Shown: positions 55,433-64,000, counted from the stretch's first letter. The stretch is DNA of 64,000 bases from Catalinimonas sp038039535 (GCF_038039535.1 NZ_JBBPHP010000001.1:801614-865613); one strand, 5' to 3'. The notes: a model not told the origin generated them from the sequence alone. Numbers and translations: made by a program.

Positions 55433-56041
55433 CTACACTTGTGTATTATTTTGTGTCAAATATTGCCTGCACTTATCCTGATAAGGTTGTAGATCAGGAG
55501 GGGGCATGCCAATTTCTTTGGCTTCTTCATCCCAATGACGCATGCGCAAACTTAATTTAAATAGCTCATCCTGCTCAAAAGCAGCAGCTTCCTCAGCATT
55601 CATTTTTCCTCCCTGGTATTCCAGTGTTTGTTTGCTGGCTTCGGAAAGCTTGTCATAATAATCCGCTTCCTTAAAAGTCAGGTACCTTTTGGCCTGTACA
55701 TGATTTTCTACCAGTTGCGCCATACGTTCAGAAAAACCCAGATGACGAAGGTAATCTCCTCCAATCTTATCGTGACTCATAGCGCCATAATTACCCATGA
55801 AGGTCTTGCTTTCCTGTTCGTTAGCAGCCAGGTGCCCGATGTCATGGAAGAGGGCTGCCAGGATAACTTCGTCCTCGTATCCTTCTTTAGAAGCGAGTTG
55901 AGCACTTTGCACCGCATGTTCCAGTTGGGTAATAGACTCTCCGTATTCATCATGGCCATATTTATCAAACAGGCCAAATACTTCGTCTACGATTTGGTCT
56001 ACAGTTTTTTGGTTTTGCATAAGGTTGAGATTTACCAGCAA
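55433..56041 (-). CDS. HD-domain protein of the PhnZ-like di-iron oxygenase family
   Basis: A 202-residue HD protein. It matches the phosphonate-degradation-associated HDIG family: YGESITQLEHAVQSAQLA, LAALFHDIGHLA, VENHVQAKRYL and RMRHWDEEAK. The predicted iron ligands are H42, H66, D67, H90, H114 and D171, the set used by PhnZ, which oxidatively cleaves a hydroxy-phosphonate. The tyrosine/glutamate lid motif is present as EYGE, one residue closer than in PhnZ. No phosphonate genes are nearby, so the substrate may differ. Another ATG at 56020 is a good alternative start. Confidence 0.85.
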   Translation of the reverse strand: MLVNLNLMQNQKTVDQIVDEVFGLFDKYGHDEYGESITQLEHAVQSAQLASKEGYEDEVILAALFHDIGHLAANEQESKTFMGNYGAMSHDKIGGDYLRHLGFSERMAQLVENHVQAKRYLTFKEADYYDKLSEASKQTLEYQGGKMNAEEAAAFEQDELFKLSLRMRHWDEEAKEIGMPPPDLQPYQDKCRQYLTQNNTQV

Positions 56042-56101
56042 AATACGGAATTAGGTAATAACATTTCCTATTACTTCTTTAAGTCTTGGTTAACAATCAG
56101 G

Positions 56102-57001
56102 CTATTGTGATGAAGCAAATCTTTGCTGATATTCTTTCCAGGTTTGCATAGACTTTCGGAGATGGACAGCTTTGTCTTCTTTAATGTTATAGCATTGCAG
56201 GCCGACAGGACCATCAAAACCCAAGTCAATGAATGTTTTGAGAAACTGATAGGTATCGAAATTACCTTCACCTAGAGGCTGGATGTAGGATTTCCAGATA
56301 TGATCAGGATCGGAAGCCTGTACGTCCGCACCGTTAAGGCTGATCGCGAAAAGCTTTGGCATCGCTTGTTTGGCCAAAGCAGGGTAGGCCTGCACCGGAT
56401 CAATTCCCTCACGGTTTTTATGCGCCAGAAAATGACAAAGGTTAAAGGTATAGCCCAGGTTAGGACGGTTTACTTTGGCGGCTACCCGCATGGCATCTTC
56501 TATAGATTCAACCCAATAGTACATATGAGGGTAAAGCATCACTTTGGTATCGTACTGCTGTGCCATGTCGGCAATCTGCTGTAAAATGGGTATGGCAATC
56601 TCGTCATAGTCCGGAGAAGAAGGGGGGTACTGTTTACCCGTGACATACAGCCAGGGCATAGCACCTGTACCTTCAATTTTTTGAAATATTTCCTCTAAAC
56701 GTGGATCATAAGGCTGCTTAGGCTTGTCCAGATTCACATTGACGTAAATGGTAAAGAGCCTGAGGTCATTTTCCTGAAGTTCATTGTATACTAGCTCAAA
56801 GTTATCCAGCCTTTCTTTTTCCATACCATCGTAGCCATTATCAAGCAGCAGTTGGACTTGATCTTCAGGACTATCATACTTTTCATCCTTTACACCATTG
56901 TTGAAGACAAAGAAAGGATTATCAAGCTGCTCCTGTGCATAGAGGGGTGAAATGAGCAGGAATAAAAACGAAAGTCGGATCAGGATGATCAACATAAGCA
57001 T
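56102..57001 (-). CDS. Exported sugar isomerase/epimerase-like TIM barrel
   Basis: A 299-residue xylose-isomerase-like TIM barrel with a signal peptide (ending LYAQ), which is unusual for a family that mostly acts in the cytoplasm. Family pattern: LLDNGYDGMEKERL, KVMLYPHMYYWVESIEDAMR, YTFNLCHFLAHKN and PKLFAISLNGADV; the exact metal ligands are less clear than in the protein at 28721. It lies six bases after the histidine kinase stop and may be the third gene of the kinase/regulator unit. Confidence 0.8.
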   Translation of the reverse strand: MLMLIILIRLSFLFLLISPLYAQEQLDNPFFVFNNGVKDEKYDSPEDQVQLLLDNGYDGMEKERLDNFELVYNELQENDLRLFTIYVNVNLDKPKQPYDPRLEEIFQKIEGTGAMPWLYVTGKQYPPSSPDYDEIAIPILQQIADMAQQYDTKVMLYPHMYYWVESIEDAMRVAAKVNRPNLGYTFNLCHFLAHKNREGIDPVQAYPALAKQAMPKLFAISLNGADVQASDPDHIWKSYIQPLGEGNFDTYQFLKTFIDLGFDGPVGLQCYNIKEDKAVHLRKSMQTWKEYQQRFASSQ

Positions 57002-57007
57002 AAGTGG

Positions 57008-58396
57008 TTAAAGGGTATCAGAAGTAGCCGGAATTGCCGCAGGCATTTCAGGAAAAAATAGTGAGAAAGTAGTTCGCTCACCTTTGTAGGAACTTACTTT
57101 AATCGTGCCGCCATGCACATTCATGATATTGCGCGAGAGACTCAGACCAATACCGGAGCCTTTTTCTTTGGTAGAAAAGAAAGGTACAAAGATCTGGTCC
57201 AGCTTATCTTCTTCTATGCCCGTACCATTGTCAGTTACTTCCAGAATAATCTGGGCGTTTTCTTCATAAGCGCTTAGCTTGATCTGTGCCTGATCAACAT
57301 GTTCCACAGCCTGTATGCTGTTGGAGAGCAGATTAATCAGTATTTGTTCCACCTGCTTACGGTCGGCGCTTAAATGTAAGTCACCGGGAAGAATGTCGGT
57401 GTGCAGTTGAATATTGTGTTTTTTTAATTCGGCCCGCATCAGCCGGTGGATGGTTTCAAAAAGTTCTTCTAAAGCAAAATCCTCTATTTGCGGCTGGGGT
57501 ACTCTGGATAATTTGCGGTAATCTTCCACAAAGCCCAGTAATCCATCACTCCGCTTTTGTATGGTGCGCAGCGAAAAGGCCAGGTCTTCCAGCAAATCTT
57601 CATCTACCTGGCTGGGTGTTTTCAACTGACCTTCAGGATTCTCCAGCAACATTAGCATGGTTTCGGTCAGGGAAGAGATAGGCGTGACGGAGTTCATGAT
57701 CTCATGGGTAAGAATACGGATTAGCTTGTGCCAGGCATCAATCTCACTCTGGCTGATCTCCTTTTCTATATCCTGAAAGGTGATGATCTTATAAGGTTGT
57801 TTCAGCAGAATGGCAGAGCTGACATGCACCGAAAGCCGTTTGTTTTCTCCTTTGACTGTGATCTCAATCAGCTTGCTCTCATTTTCCCGTAGCTGCTCTA
57901 TCTCTTCCACAAAGCGCGGATGGCTGAGTCTTAGATTGCGCCAGTAGTGGTAGTTACCAGTTTGCAGCATGTCCAGCGCAGGCTGGTTAATCAGGGCAAT
58001 CTCTTCATCTCCTTTGATAGAAATAATCCCGATCTTGATATGTTTGACAATCAGCTTGAGGTATTCAAACTGTGCTTCCTTTTCTATCTTTACCTGCTTA
58101 TAAGCTTCAATGATCTCCCTGAAAGCATCATTCAGTTCACGAAACTGTCTGCCTCCTTTCTGACTGCTGAAGCTGATGGTAAAGTCACTATTGCGGATAG
58201 AAAGTAAAAGCTTGGCCAGTTCACGATTGGTACGGTTGACATAGCGGATGAGTTCGTATACCTGTATGATGAGCAGAGCCCCCAGGATAATATGGTTGAA
58301 GAACAAATCGGCTCTACCAAAGATAAAGGCAAAGCCGATCATGGTGATCAGTAGCAATGCTACCCGGAGGGTGGTATTTAGGGTGAATGATTTCAT
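57008..58396 (-). CDS. NtrB/NtrY-type sensor histidine kinase
   Basis: A 462-residue inner-membrane kinase: two membrane segments (about 8-28 and 32-50), a PAS-like region (about 105-215), HisKA with the phospho-acceptor in RILTHEIMNSVTP (about H230), and HATPase_c with INLLSNSIQAV, DNGTGIEEDKLD and GSGIGLSLS. It is encoded downstream of the sigma-54 regulator, its probable partner, with a 147 bp spacer that contains a large palindrome. Function is unknown; the membrane setting suggests an envelope signal. Confidence 0.93.
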   Translation of the reverse strand: MKSFTLNTTLRVALLLITMIGFAFIFGRADLFFNHIILGALLIIQVYELIRYVNRTNRELAKLLLSIRNSDFTISFSSQKGGRQFRELNDAFREIIEAYKQVKIEKEAQFEYLKLIVKHIKIGIISIKGDEEIALINQPALDMLQTGNYHYWRNLRLSHPRFVEEIEQLRENESKLIEITVKGENKRLSVHVSSAILLKQPYKIITFQDIEKEISQSEIDAWHKLIRILTHEIMNSVTPISSLTETMLMLLENPEGQLKTPSQVDEDLLEDLAFSLRTIQKRSDGLLGFVEDYRKLSRVPQPQIEDFALEELFETIHRLMRAELKKHNIQLHTDILPGDLHLSADRKQVEQILINLLSNSIQAVEHVDQAQIKLSAYEENAQIILEVTDNGTGIEEDKLDQIFVPFFSTKEKGSGIGLSLSRNIMNVHGGTIKVSSYKGERTTFSLFFPEMPAAIPATSDTL

Positions 58397-58402
58397 AAAT
58401 TA

Positions 58403-58520
58403 ATCGGGCCAGAGGCCCTTCCGGATATTAGTCACTTGCGAGACACAAGCGACTGAGTTTTTCCTGACAGTCGCTAGCATTCTGCCAGTGACCGTTATCC
58501 AATAGGGCCTCTGGCCCGAT
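58403..58520. repeat. 118 bp imperfect palindrome between regulator and kinase genes
   Basis: ATCGGGCCAGAGGCCC (58403-58418) and GGGCCTCTGGCCCGAT (58505-58520) are perfect 16 bp complements 86 bp apart. Inside them, GGATA/TATCC, GTCACT/AGTGAC and AGCGACTG/CAGTCGCT pair in nested order around a centre near 58461, so nearly the whole element folds into one long hairpin. It could be a REP- or MITE-type element, or an RNA structure controlling the balance of the two gene products. No flanking duplication is evident. Confidence 0.75.
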
Positions 58521-58543
58521 CATATTACAAACAAAAATTTGTT

Positions 58544-59911
58544 TTACAAGCCATACTTATCCAACCTACGATACAGAGCAGTACGGGTGAGACCCAGTTC
58601 TTTGGCAGTGCGGGTGACATTGCCCTGATTACGCTCCAGTGCTTTTTGGATAAACAGCTTCTCATTTTCATCCAGCGTAAGCAATTCATCCTCCTCAGTT
58701 TTATACTGGTGCATATTGACAGCTCCTCCATTAAACGAAAAATTTTCGGGTTGTAAAGTGTCTTCCTGGCTCAGGATGACTGCCCGCTCTACGGCATGCT
58801 GTAGTTCCCGCACATTACCCGGCCAGTGATAATGTTCCAGCTTCTTCAGAGCAGATTTGCTGAGCTGACGTCCGGGCTTATTGTATTTTTCTCCATAGAT
58901 ATCCAGAAAGTGTTCTACTAACATGGGCAGGTCGTCTTTACGCTCCCGCAAGGGAGGCACCACGATCTCTACGGTATTGATCCGGTAGAGTAAATCCTGC
59001 CGGAATCCATCATCATCTTTGCGCTCTACCATCTCATACAAAGGCATGTTGGTGGCGCAGATCAGGCGGATGTTGAGTGGAATTTCCTCATTACTTCCCA
59101 CCCGGCTGACTTTACGGTTTTGTAGCACACTTAGCAATTTAGCCTGCTGAGACAAAGCCAGGTTGCCGATCTCATCCATAAAGAGCGTGCCTCCACTGGC
59201 CAGTTCAAACTTACCCGCTTTGTCCTGATAAGCATCGGTAAAAGCGCCTTTCTGATGGCCGAAGAGTTCACTTTCCATCAGGCTGGCAGTGATGGCCCCC
59301 ATGTCTACTTTGACGAAAGGTCCTTTGCGTCTGCCAGACTTCAGGTGTAATGAACGAGCGACCACTTCTTTGCCAGTACCATTCTCTCCTAAGATCAAGA
59401 CATTGGCATCGGTTCCGGCTACCCGCTCAATCATCTCATATACCTTTTGGATCGGTAGCGACTGCCCGATCATTTGTGGTGCCTGTAAAGATTCAGATTT
59501 GTTTTTTATAGGTGCGCCCTGACCTCCATTAGCCAGTGCTTTATGAATAGCATCCAGCAGTTTGCTGTTCTTCCAGGGTTTGAGCACAAAGTCGGTAGCA
59601 CCCTGCTTCATCGCTTCTACCGCCAGTTCTATATCCCCATAAGCCGTAATGAGCACTACCGCGGTTTGCGGAGCGATGGTGCGTATGCGTTCCAGCCAGT
59701 ACAATCCTTCCCGCCCGTCATGCTCACCCCGACGAAAATTCATATCCAGCAGGATGACATGATAATCACCGCGCGAAACAATGCTGTTGATGTTGGCAGG
59801 ATTTTGCTCGGTATCTACCTGAGAGAAGAACTGCTTGAGGAACATGCGGGCTGTCCCCAGCACATCCATATCATCATCTATGATCAGTATTTTCTTGTCT
59901 TGCTTCTCCAA
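58544..59911 (-). CDS. NtrC-family sigma-54 response regulator
   Basis: A 455-residue regulator: receiver (1-120; IIDDDMDVL, phospho-acceptor in VILLDMNFRRG, VLITAYG, VLKPW), AAA+ sigma-54 activator (about 150-380; Walker A GENGTGKE, Walker B TLFMDEIG, loop 1 GAFTDA in place of GAFTGA, R-finger region) and a Fis-type helix-turn-helix at the C-terminus (GNVTRTAKELGLTRTALYRRL). It activates sigma-54 promoters when phosphorylated by the kinase downstream. Confidence 0.96.
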   Translation of the reverse strand: MEKQDKKILIIDDDMDVLGTARMFLKQFFSQVDTEQNPANINSIVSRGDYHVILLDMNFRRGEHDGREGLYWLERIRTIAPQTAVVLITAYGDIELAVEAMKQGATDFVLKPWKNSKLLDAIHKALANGGQGAPIKNKSESLQAPQMIGQSLPIQKVYEMIERVAGTDANVLILGENGTGKEVVARSLHLKSGRRKGPFVKVDMGAITASLMESELFGHQKGAFTDAYQDKAGKFELASGGTLFMDEIGNLALSQQAKLLSVLQNRKVSRVGSNEEIPLNIRLICATNMPLYEMVERKDDDGFRQDLLYRINTVEIVVPPLRERKDDLPMLVEHFLDIYGEKYNKPGRQLSKSALKKLEHYHWPGNVRELQHAVERAVILSQEDTLQPENFSFNGGAVNMHQYKTEEDELLTLDENEKLFIQKALERNQGNVTRTAKELGLTRTALYRRLDKYGL

Positions 59912-59917
59912 TGAATC

Positions 59918-60241
59918 TTATGCTGTTATTTTGTAAACTTTTCCTTTTTTAAAGGAGGCTGATTTTTTATAAAACTCCTTCAATAAAGGTTGATACGCTT
60001 CAATCTTATTTCTGCTGACGTCAAACACCACTACTGTAATAGGAAACTGTTTTATATTTTGCTGATGCACCATGTTTTTATCTATTGTCAATAGAATATC
60101 AAAGTGATTATATACTGCTTTTGTAAGAAGGTTCCCATTTTTAAGTCCACTCCAACCCATCTCAGTTACGGTAAACACCTGACTATGGGGCAAGGCAAAT
60201 TTTAGTTTTCATGTTACACATTCATCCAGTAAAATTTTCAT
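59918..60241 (-). pseudogene. DUF5615-type toxin gene with in-frame stop
   Basis: The ATG at 60241 overlaps the antitoxin stop (ATGA). The frame reads MKILLDECVT, then TGA (60209-60211), then continues in the same frame KLKFALPHSQVFTVTEMGW and on for about 96 codons to a stop at 59918. DUF5615/PIN-like toxins begin with LLDExxP-like strands and have GLKNGNLL and ILLTIDKNM as here. A single C-to-T change of CGA (Arg) would explain the TGA. Alternatively translation may restart at the TTG (60193), giving a truncated 91-residue product lacking the catalytic Asp. Confidence 0.8.
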
Positions 60242-60468
60242 TCCACAATATTTTCACTCAGAATTTCTGATGAGCTGGTAATCATTTTTTGCGATAACTC
60301 CAGTAATCTTAGCACCTGCTCCTTTTGCACTGAAGGGAAATCATTCAAAAACTCTTCTATATTTTCGCCAGTCTCCAGATAATCAAATAGTGATTTGATG
60401 GGAACTCTTGTACCGTTGAAGACAGGGGTACCCCCCATAATTTCTTTATCAATGTTGATCACCTTCAT
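60238..60468 (-). CDS. DUF433 antitoxin
   Basis: A 76-residue DUF433 protein: INIDKEIMGGTPVFNGTRVPIKSLFDYL, GENIEEFLNDFP and VQKEQVLRLLEL. DUF433 proteins have a helix-turn-helix-like fold and neutralise the DUF5615 toxin encoded after them. I use the ATG at 60468 (MKVINID); the frame extends 21 codons upstream without similarity. Its stop overlaps the toxin ATG. Confidence 0.9.
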   Translation of the reverse strand: MKVINIDKEIMGGTPVFNGTRVPIKSLFDYLETGENIEEFLNDFPSVQKEQVLRLLELSQKMITSSSEILSENIVE

Positions 60469-60585
60469 TTCCTGCTTATTTAGATGTTTCTTAAAGCTAA
60501 TAAAAAGCTTCCATATAAAACAGACGTACATTTATGTGCTGCCAGCGGACAATACACTGTCACGAAAATGATACACTTTTTCTGA

Positions 60586-60736
60586 TGAGAAATGATTGAT
60601 GATGAATGAATAATCTGATAATCAGTAAATTATAGGATAGTATAAGGATTGGTGAAGAAATTGATCTATCTAATGAGGAATGAATGATGACTAATGAATA
60701 ACGCTTTTTTCATTCCTCACTAATCATTCATCATTA
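60586..60736. repeat. ATGA/TGAT-rich repeat upstream of the permease
   Basis: This stretch contains AAATGATTGATGATGAATGAATAA, TAATGAGGAATGAATGATG, and the complementary CATTCCTCACTAATCATTCATCATTA ending seven bases before the permease ATG. It shares the words ATGATTGATGA and CATTCCTCA with the element at 28629-28707, and like it forms an imperfect hairpin just upstream of a start codon. Confidence 0.55.
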
Positions 60737-60742
60737 AAAAGC

Positions 60743-63136
60743 ATGATGTACAAAACCTCTCTGCGCAACCTCTGGAAAAATAAGAGCCACACCCTGATCA
60801 ATGTGCTGGGCCTTTCACTGGGTATTACCTGTAGTATTGTATTGTTCCTGCTGATTCGTTTCTGGCTAAGCTTTGATACCTACCATAGCAAAGCCGACCG
60901 GATTTACCGGTTGGTAAGCCAATCCACCTATCAGGGAAATACGGATTATACCGGAGGCGTACCTGTACCTTTGCCGGACGCGCTGCGTACTGACTTTCCC
61001 GACTTGGAACAAGTGGTATTTATGTCCTATTTCCGCCAGGGGCTGATTACGATCAATGCTGGTAGTGATGAGGTCAAAAACTTTCAGGAAGAAGAAGGTT
61101 TGGTGTATATTGAACCTACTTTTCTTGAAGTATTTGATCGCCCCCTGATACAGGGGAATCCCGCTGCCGTGCTTGATAATCCTAATGAAGTAGTGCTGTC
61201 CAAATCTTTGGCAGAGAAGTATTTTGGCAATAACTGGCAGGAACAGGCGATTATCGGACAAACCCTCACGCTCAATAAAGCAACCGAACTTAAAATTACC
61301 GGCATCGCCGAAGACCATCCGGAGAATACCGACCTGCCTTTTGATATGCTGATCTCTTATGCTACGGTAAAAGACGCCATGCTGGAAGAGGGGGGCTGGG
61401 GTAGCATTGATAGCGATAATCAGGTGTTTATGTTGCTGGCCGAAGGACAATCACCCGCCTCAGTCAATGAACGTCTGCCGGATTTTCTGACCAAATATGA
61501 TGATCATCCGATGGAAGGGATGGAGGTGATCTTGTCATTGCAACCCCTTCAGGAAGTACATTTTGACGAAAGGCGAAGTGCCTACAGTTTCAATACGATT
61601 CCTAAGCCTATCATTTATACGATGAGCATCGTAGCCGCTTTTATGGTGCTGATTGCCTGCATTAATTTTGTCAACCTGGCTACAGCCATCGCTACCAAGC
61701 GTGCCAAAGAAGTAGGGGTACGCAAGGCCCTGGGCAGTAGTCGCAGCCAACTCATGCGCATTTTTATGGGCGAAGCCGTCATCATCACATTCATATCCGT
61801 ACTGGTGGCCCTGGGGGCAGCAGAACTCCTGCTGATCAGGATGAACGACTTCCTGGAGCTTGACCTGCAACTGGACTTACTACAGGATGTTTCATTGCTC
61901 ATCTTCCTGTTCGCCCTACTGCTGGTAGTCAGCATGCTTTCGGGAGCCTATCCTTCCTGGGTGCTGACGCGTTTTGAGCCCAGCAAAGTGCTTAAGACCG
62001 GCATGTCATTTTCTCATCAGAAAGGTTATAACCTCCGCCGGGGGTTGGTGATCTTTCAGTTTGTCATTGCCCAGGCTTTCATCATCGGTACGCTGGTGCT
62101 GATCAGCCAGACCCGCTATCTACGGCAGGCTGATCTGGGTTTTAACCAAAAAGGTATAGTATCCGTGTTCCTGCCGGGAGAGGATATCCAGGCCAAAAAG
62201 ACCTTAAAGAATGAGCTGCTACGTATCAATACGGTAGAAAATGTCAGTCTGGCCTACAGCAGTCCTTCTTCCGGCTCGGTATCGGTCACTTCTTTTGGTA
62301 TTGATGGTGATGAAACTACTTACCATACGCAGGTAAAATATGTAGATGAAAACTATATAGATGTGTATGGGCTTCAGCTACTGGCCGGTACCGGACTCAT
62401 TGAATCCGATAGCATCACCCGGCTGGTGGTCAACGAAAGGTTTCTGAGCAAAGTAGGGATTACTTCTCCCGAAGAAGCGCTGGGACGACAGATAGACATC
62501 TGGGGCAGGACATTGCCCATCGTAGGGGTGATGAAAGATTTCCATACCGTATCACTGAGAGGAACAATTGACCCTACTGTTTTGATAGATGCCAGCAATT
62601 TCCGGGAGGCACATGTGTTGATCAACACCAATAACATAAGCAACACCCTGGCTGAAATTGAAACGCGCTGGAAAACAGCCTATCCCGAGTATACTTTTGA
62701 TTATAATTTTATAGATGAGGCCATTGCTGAGTTTTATGAAGGCGAACGCAATATGTCGGTCATCCTGACGATTGCCTCGCTGGTCGTCATCTTCATCGGT
62801 TGCCTGGGGCTTTACGGACTCATTACCTTCATGGCAGAGCAAAAGACCAAAGAAGTGGGCATACGCAAGGTGCTGGGGGCCACAGTGAGCAGCATCGTCA
62901 GGCTGTTTTCTATGGAGTTCGTCAAACTGATCCTGATTGCTTTTGTCGTCGCTGCGCCATTGGCTTACTATGTGATGCAGTTGTGGCTGCAAAACTTTGA
63001 GTACAAAATTGATTTGGGTGTAGGGCTGTTTGTAGCAGGCATACTGATCACGCTACTGATTGCCCTGACCACCATTACCTACCGCTCACTACAGGCCGCC
63101 CGCACCAACCCCGCACAGGCGTTGAGGAGTGACTGA
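60743..63136 (+). CDS. FtsX/MacB-type ABC transporter permease
   Basis: A 797-residue protein with the double FtsX layout: N-terminal membrane segment (about 18-38), MacB-like periplasmic domain, three helices (about 290-400; NFVNLATAIATKRAKEVGVRKALGS), a second periplasmic domain, and a final FtsX core (ITFMAEQKTKEVGIRKVLGAT). Such permeases work with a separate ATPase in exporting or signalling at the envelope. No ATPase gene is next to it. It faces the NtrC/kinase unit, and sigma-54 regulators often accompany these permeases in Bacteroidota. Confidence 0.94.
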   Translation: MMYKTSLRNLWKNKSHTLINVLGLSLGITCSIVLFLLIRFWLSFDTYHSKADRIYRLVSQSTYQGNTDYTGGVPVPLPDALRTDFPDLEQVVFMSYFRQGLITINAGSDEVKNFQEEEGLVYIEPTFLEVFDRPLIQGNPAAVLDNPNEVVLSKSLAEKYFGNNWQEQAIIGQTLTLNKATELKITGIAEDHPENTDLPFDMLISYATVKDAMLEEGGWGSIDSDNQVFMLLAEGQSPASVNERLPDFLTKYDDHPMEGMEVILSLQPLQEVHFDERRSAYSFNTIPKPIIYTMSIVAAFMVLIACINFVNLATAIATKRAKEVGVRKALGSSRSQLMRIFMGEAVIITFISVLVALGAAELLLIRMNDFLELDLQLDLLQDVSLLIFLFALLLVVSMLSGAYPSWVLTRFEPSKVLKTGMSFSHQKGYNLRRGLVIFQFVIAQAFIIGTLVLISQTRYLRQADLGFNQKGIVSVFLPGEDIQAKKTLKNELLRINTVENVSLAYSSPSSGSVSVTSFGIDGDETTYHTQVKYVDENYIDVYGLQLLAGTGLIESDSITRLVVNERFLSKVGITSPEEALGRQIDIWGRTLPIVGVMKDFHTVSLRGTIDPTVLIDASNFREAHVLINTNNISNTLAEIETRWKTAYPEYTFDYNFIDEAIAEFYEGERNMSVILTIASLVVIFIGCLGLYGLITFMAEQKTKEVGIRKVLGATVSSIVRLFSMEFVKLILIAFVVAAPLAYYVMQLWLQNFEYKIDLGVGLFVAGILITLLIALTTITYRSLQAARTNPAQALRSD

Positions 63137-64000
63137 GTTTAAAGTTAAAAGTTGAAGGTTAAAGGATAAAGAACTTGCAGACTGTAACAGCGTGATTCAT
63201 TACGTTCCATAGATACAGTATATATCAGGCAAATGATGCTTTGTTATCTATGCGCCAGGATCATACACAGCTATGATAGGGTGGATAAGTAGCATATTCT
63301 AGAGATTCAAGCGTAGAATCCGGAGAATAACCCACCCATCGCAGTGATTCCATGGCTGATGCTTACATAGACCATGCATATGCATGTTGCGCGGCCTCTA
63401 AATCTTACATATAAGGCATGGATTCAGCTTGTTCTGTCAGTTATTTTGCAGAATAAGTGGTGATTCACCAGTGATCTGTGCCAGAATGTCAGTTATAGCA
63501 TAGCGCGCACATTGGATTCATCACTTATTTTCGAGAATCAGACTTCACGCACTATGATTGTGTCACTTATTCTGGCTTCGGATAAGTAAAACACATTGGA
63601 TTGGTCATACTTAAGCCGCTCAAAGCATATAATTCCGGGAAAATTTATCCGTAAACACCCTATATAAGCCTTGGTATCTACTGAAAGTAAAGGTATTAAA
63701 CGGACATTTACCTCCAAACCTTTTTCATCATACACAGATGTTGGGAAACACTTGCTCACCCTAGGAGTAAAGCCTTAACAAGCCACAAAGTAGCTGAGGG
63801 AATTGATTAGGAATGCTTATATTGCTCAATAGATTATGGGTATAGTGGCGATATGTATTGTAGCTATACAATAGTTATGCTCTAGCTAAAAAATAAATCA
63901 ACTATTGGTTGATTTCGTATATTTAAGATCATGTTTAAAAATTCTATTTGGTATTTACGCCAGTCGGTTGATGATAATTTGACAGTTTTGCCAAAGTAGC
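63137..64000. other. Non-coding terminal stretch
   Basis: This 864 bp stretch has no convincing gene. It contains TTAAAGTTAAAAGTTGAAGGTTAAAGG-like low-complexity sequence just after the permease stop, the perfect palindrome CATGCATATGCATG (63373-63386) and recurring AATAAGTG/CACTTATT words (about 63450, 63520, 63563). A 73-codon minus frame (63538-63759) and a 22-codon plus frame (63931-63999) have no support. Confidence 0.5.

Noticed and set aside
63538..63759. A 73-codon minus-strand frame
   Set aside because: It lies in a stretch with repeated words and no promoter or recognisable motif; it could be a gene fragment, but nothing supports it.

Overview
The window looks like a chromosomal segment of a Bacteroidota bacterium, most plausibly from the Cytophagales. 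The reasons are two SusC-type TonB-dependent receptors (one with a SusD partner and an ECF sigma/FecR pair), many lipoproteins and exported enzymes, almost no Shine-Dalgarno sequences, several TAnnTTTG promoter boxes, and an NtrC/histidine-kinase pair beside an FtsX-type permease. No rRNA, tRNA, CRISPR array or insertion sequence was recognised. Family names come from motif recognition by eye, not from a database search.

Layout. 1-756: start of a SusC receptor leaving the window. 1337-9045: six-gene minus-strand operon with two PQQ-type dehydrogenase-like lipoproteins, two SelA-like PLP enzymes, a RidA protein and an amidohydrolase; all carry export signals, and the PLP enzymes and RidA have twin-arginine signals. 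9909-11547: divergent SMP-30 lactonase and SDR dehydrogenase. 11727-11912: unusual small unit of hairpin, 26-codon ORF and terminator. 12147-18571: TPR histidine kinase, VCBS protein, ADP-ribosylglycohydrolase, pabB/pabC-like genes and an acyl-ACP thioesterase. 18590-23252: inositol-type operon (sodium symporter, myo-inositol oxygenase, nitrilase) with a LacI regulator and a visible LacI-type operator. 24369-34241: oxidative glycan or sugar cluster (GDSL-dehydrogenase-cytochrome fusion, ThuA, TIM-barrel epimerase, dehydrogenase-HEAT-cytochrome protein, DUF5060/DUF4038 hydrolase). 34242-37333: AT-rich accessory stretch with a seven-unit 41-42 bp degenerate tandem array, small hypothetical genes and an orphan antitoxin. 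37407-41376: Ca/Na antiporter, serine hydrolase, PKD-like lipoprotein. 41744-52292: aldo/keto reductase, alcohol dehydrogenase, FucP, then sigma/FecR/SusC/SusD. 52458-59911: aldo/keto reductase, ceramidase-like protein, a PepSY-like protein, a PhnZ-like HD oxygenase, an exported TIM-barrel protein and an NtrB/NtrC-type pair separated by a 118 bp palindrome. 59918-60468: DUF433/DUF5615 toxin-antitoxin pair whose toxin has an in-frame stop. 60743-63136: FtsX permease.

The common theme is uptake and oxidation of sugars, sugar acids and polyols, much of it outside the cytoplasm: four PQQ-type dehydrogenase-like proteins (three with c-type haem motifs), lactonase, inositol oxygenase, epimerases and short-chain or aldo/keto dehydrogenases, fed by TonB receptors and by sodium or proton symporters. 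The least familiar items are the exported PLP/RidA/amidohydrolase operon and the 41-42 bp tandem array.
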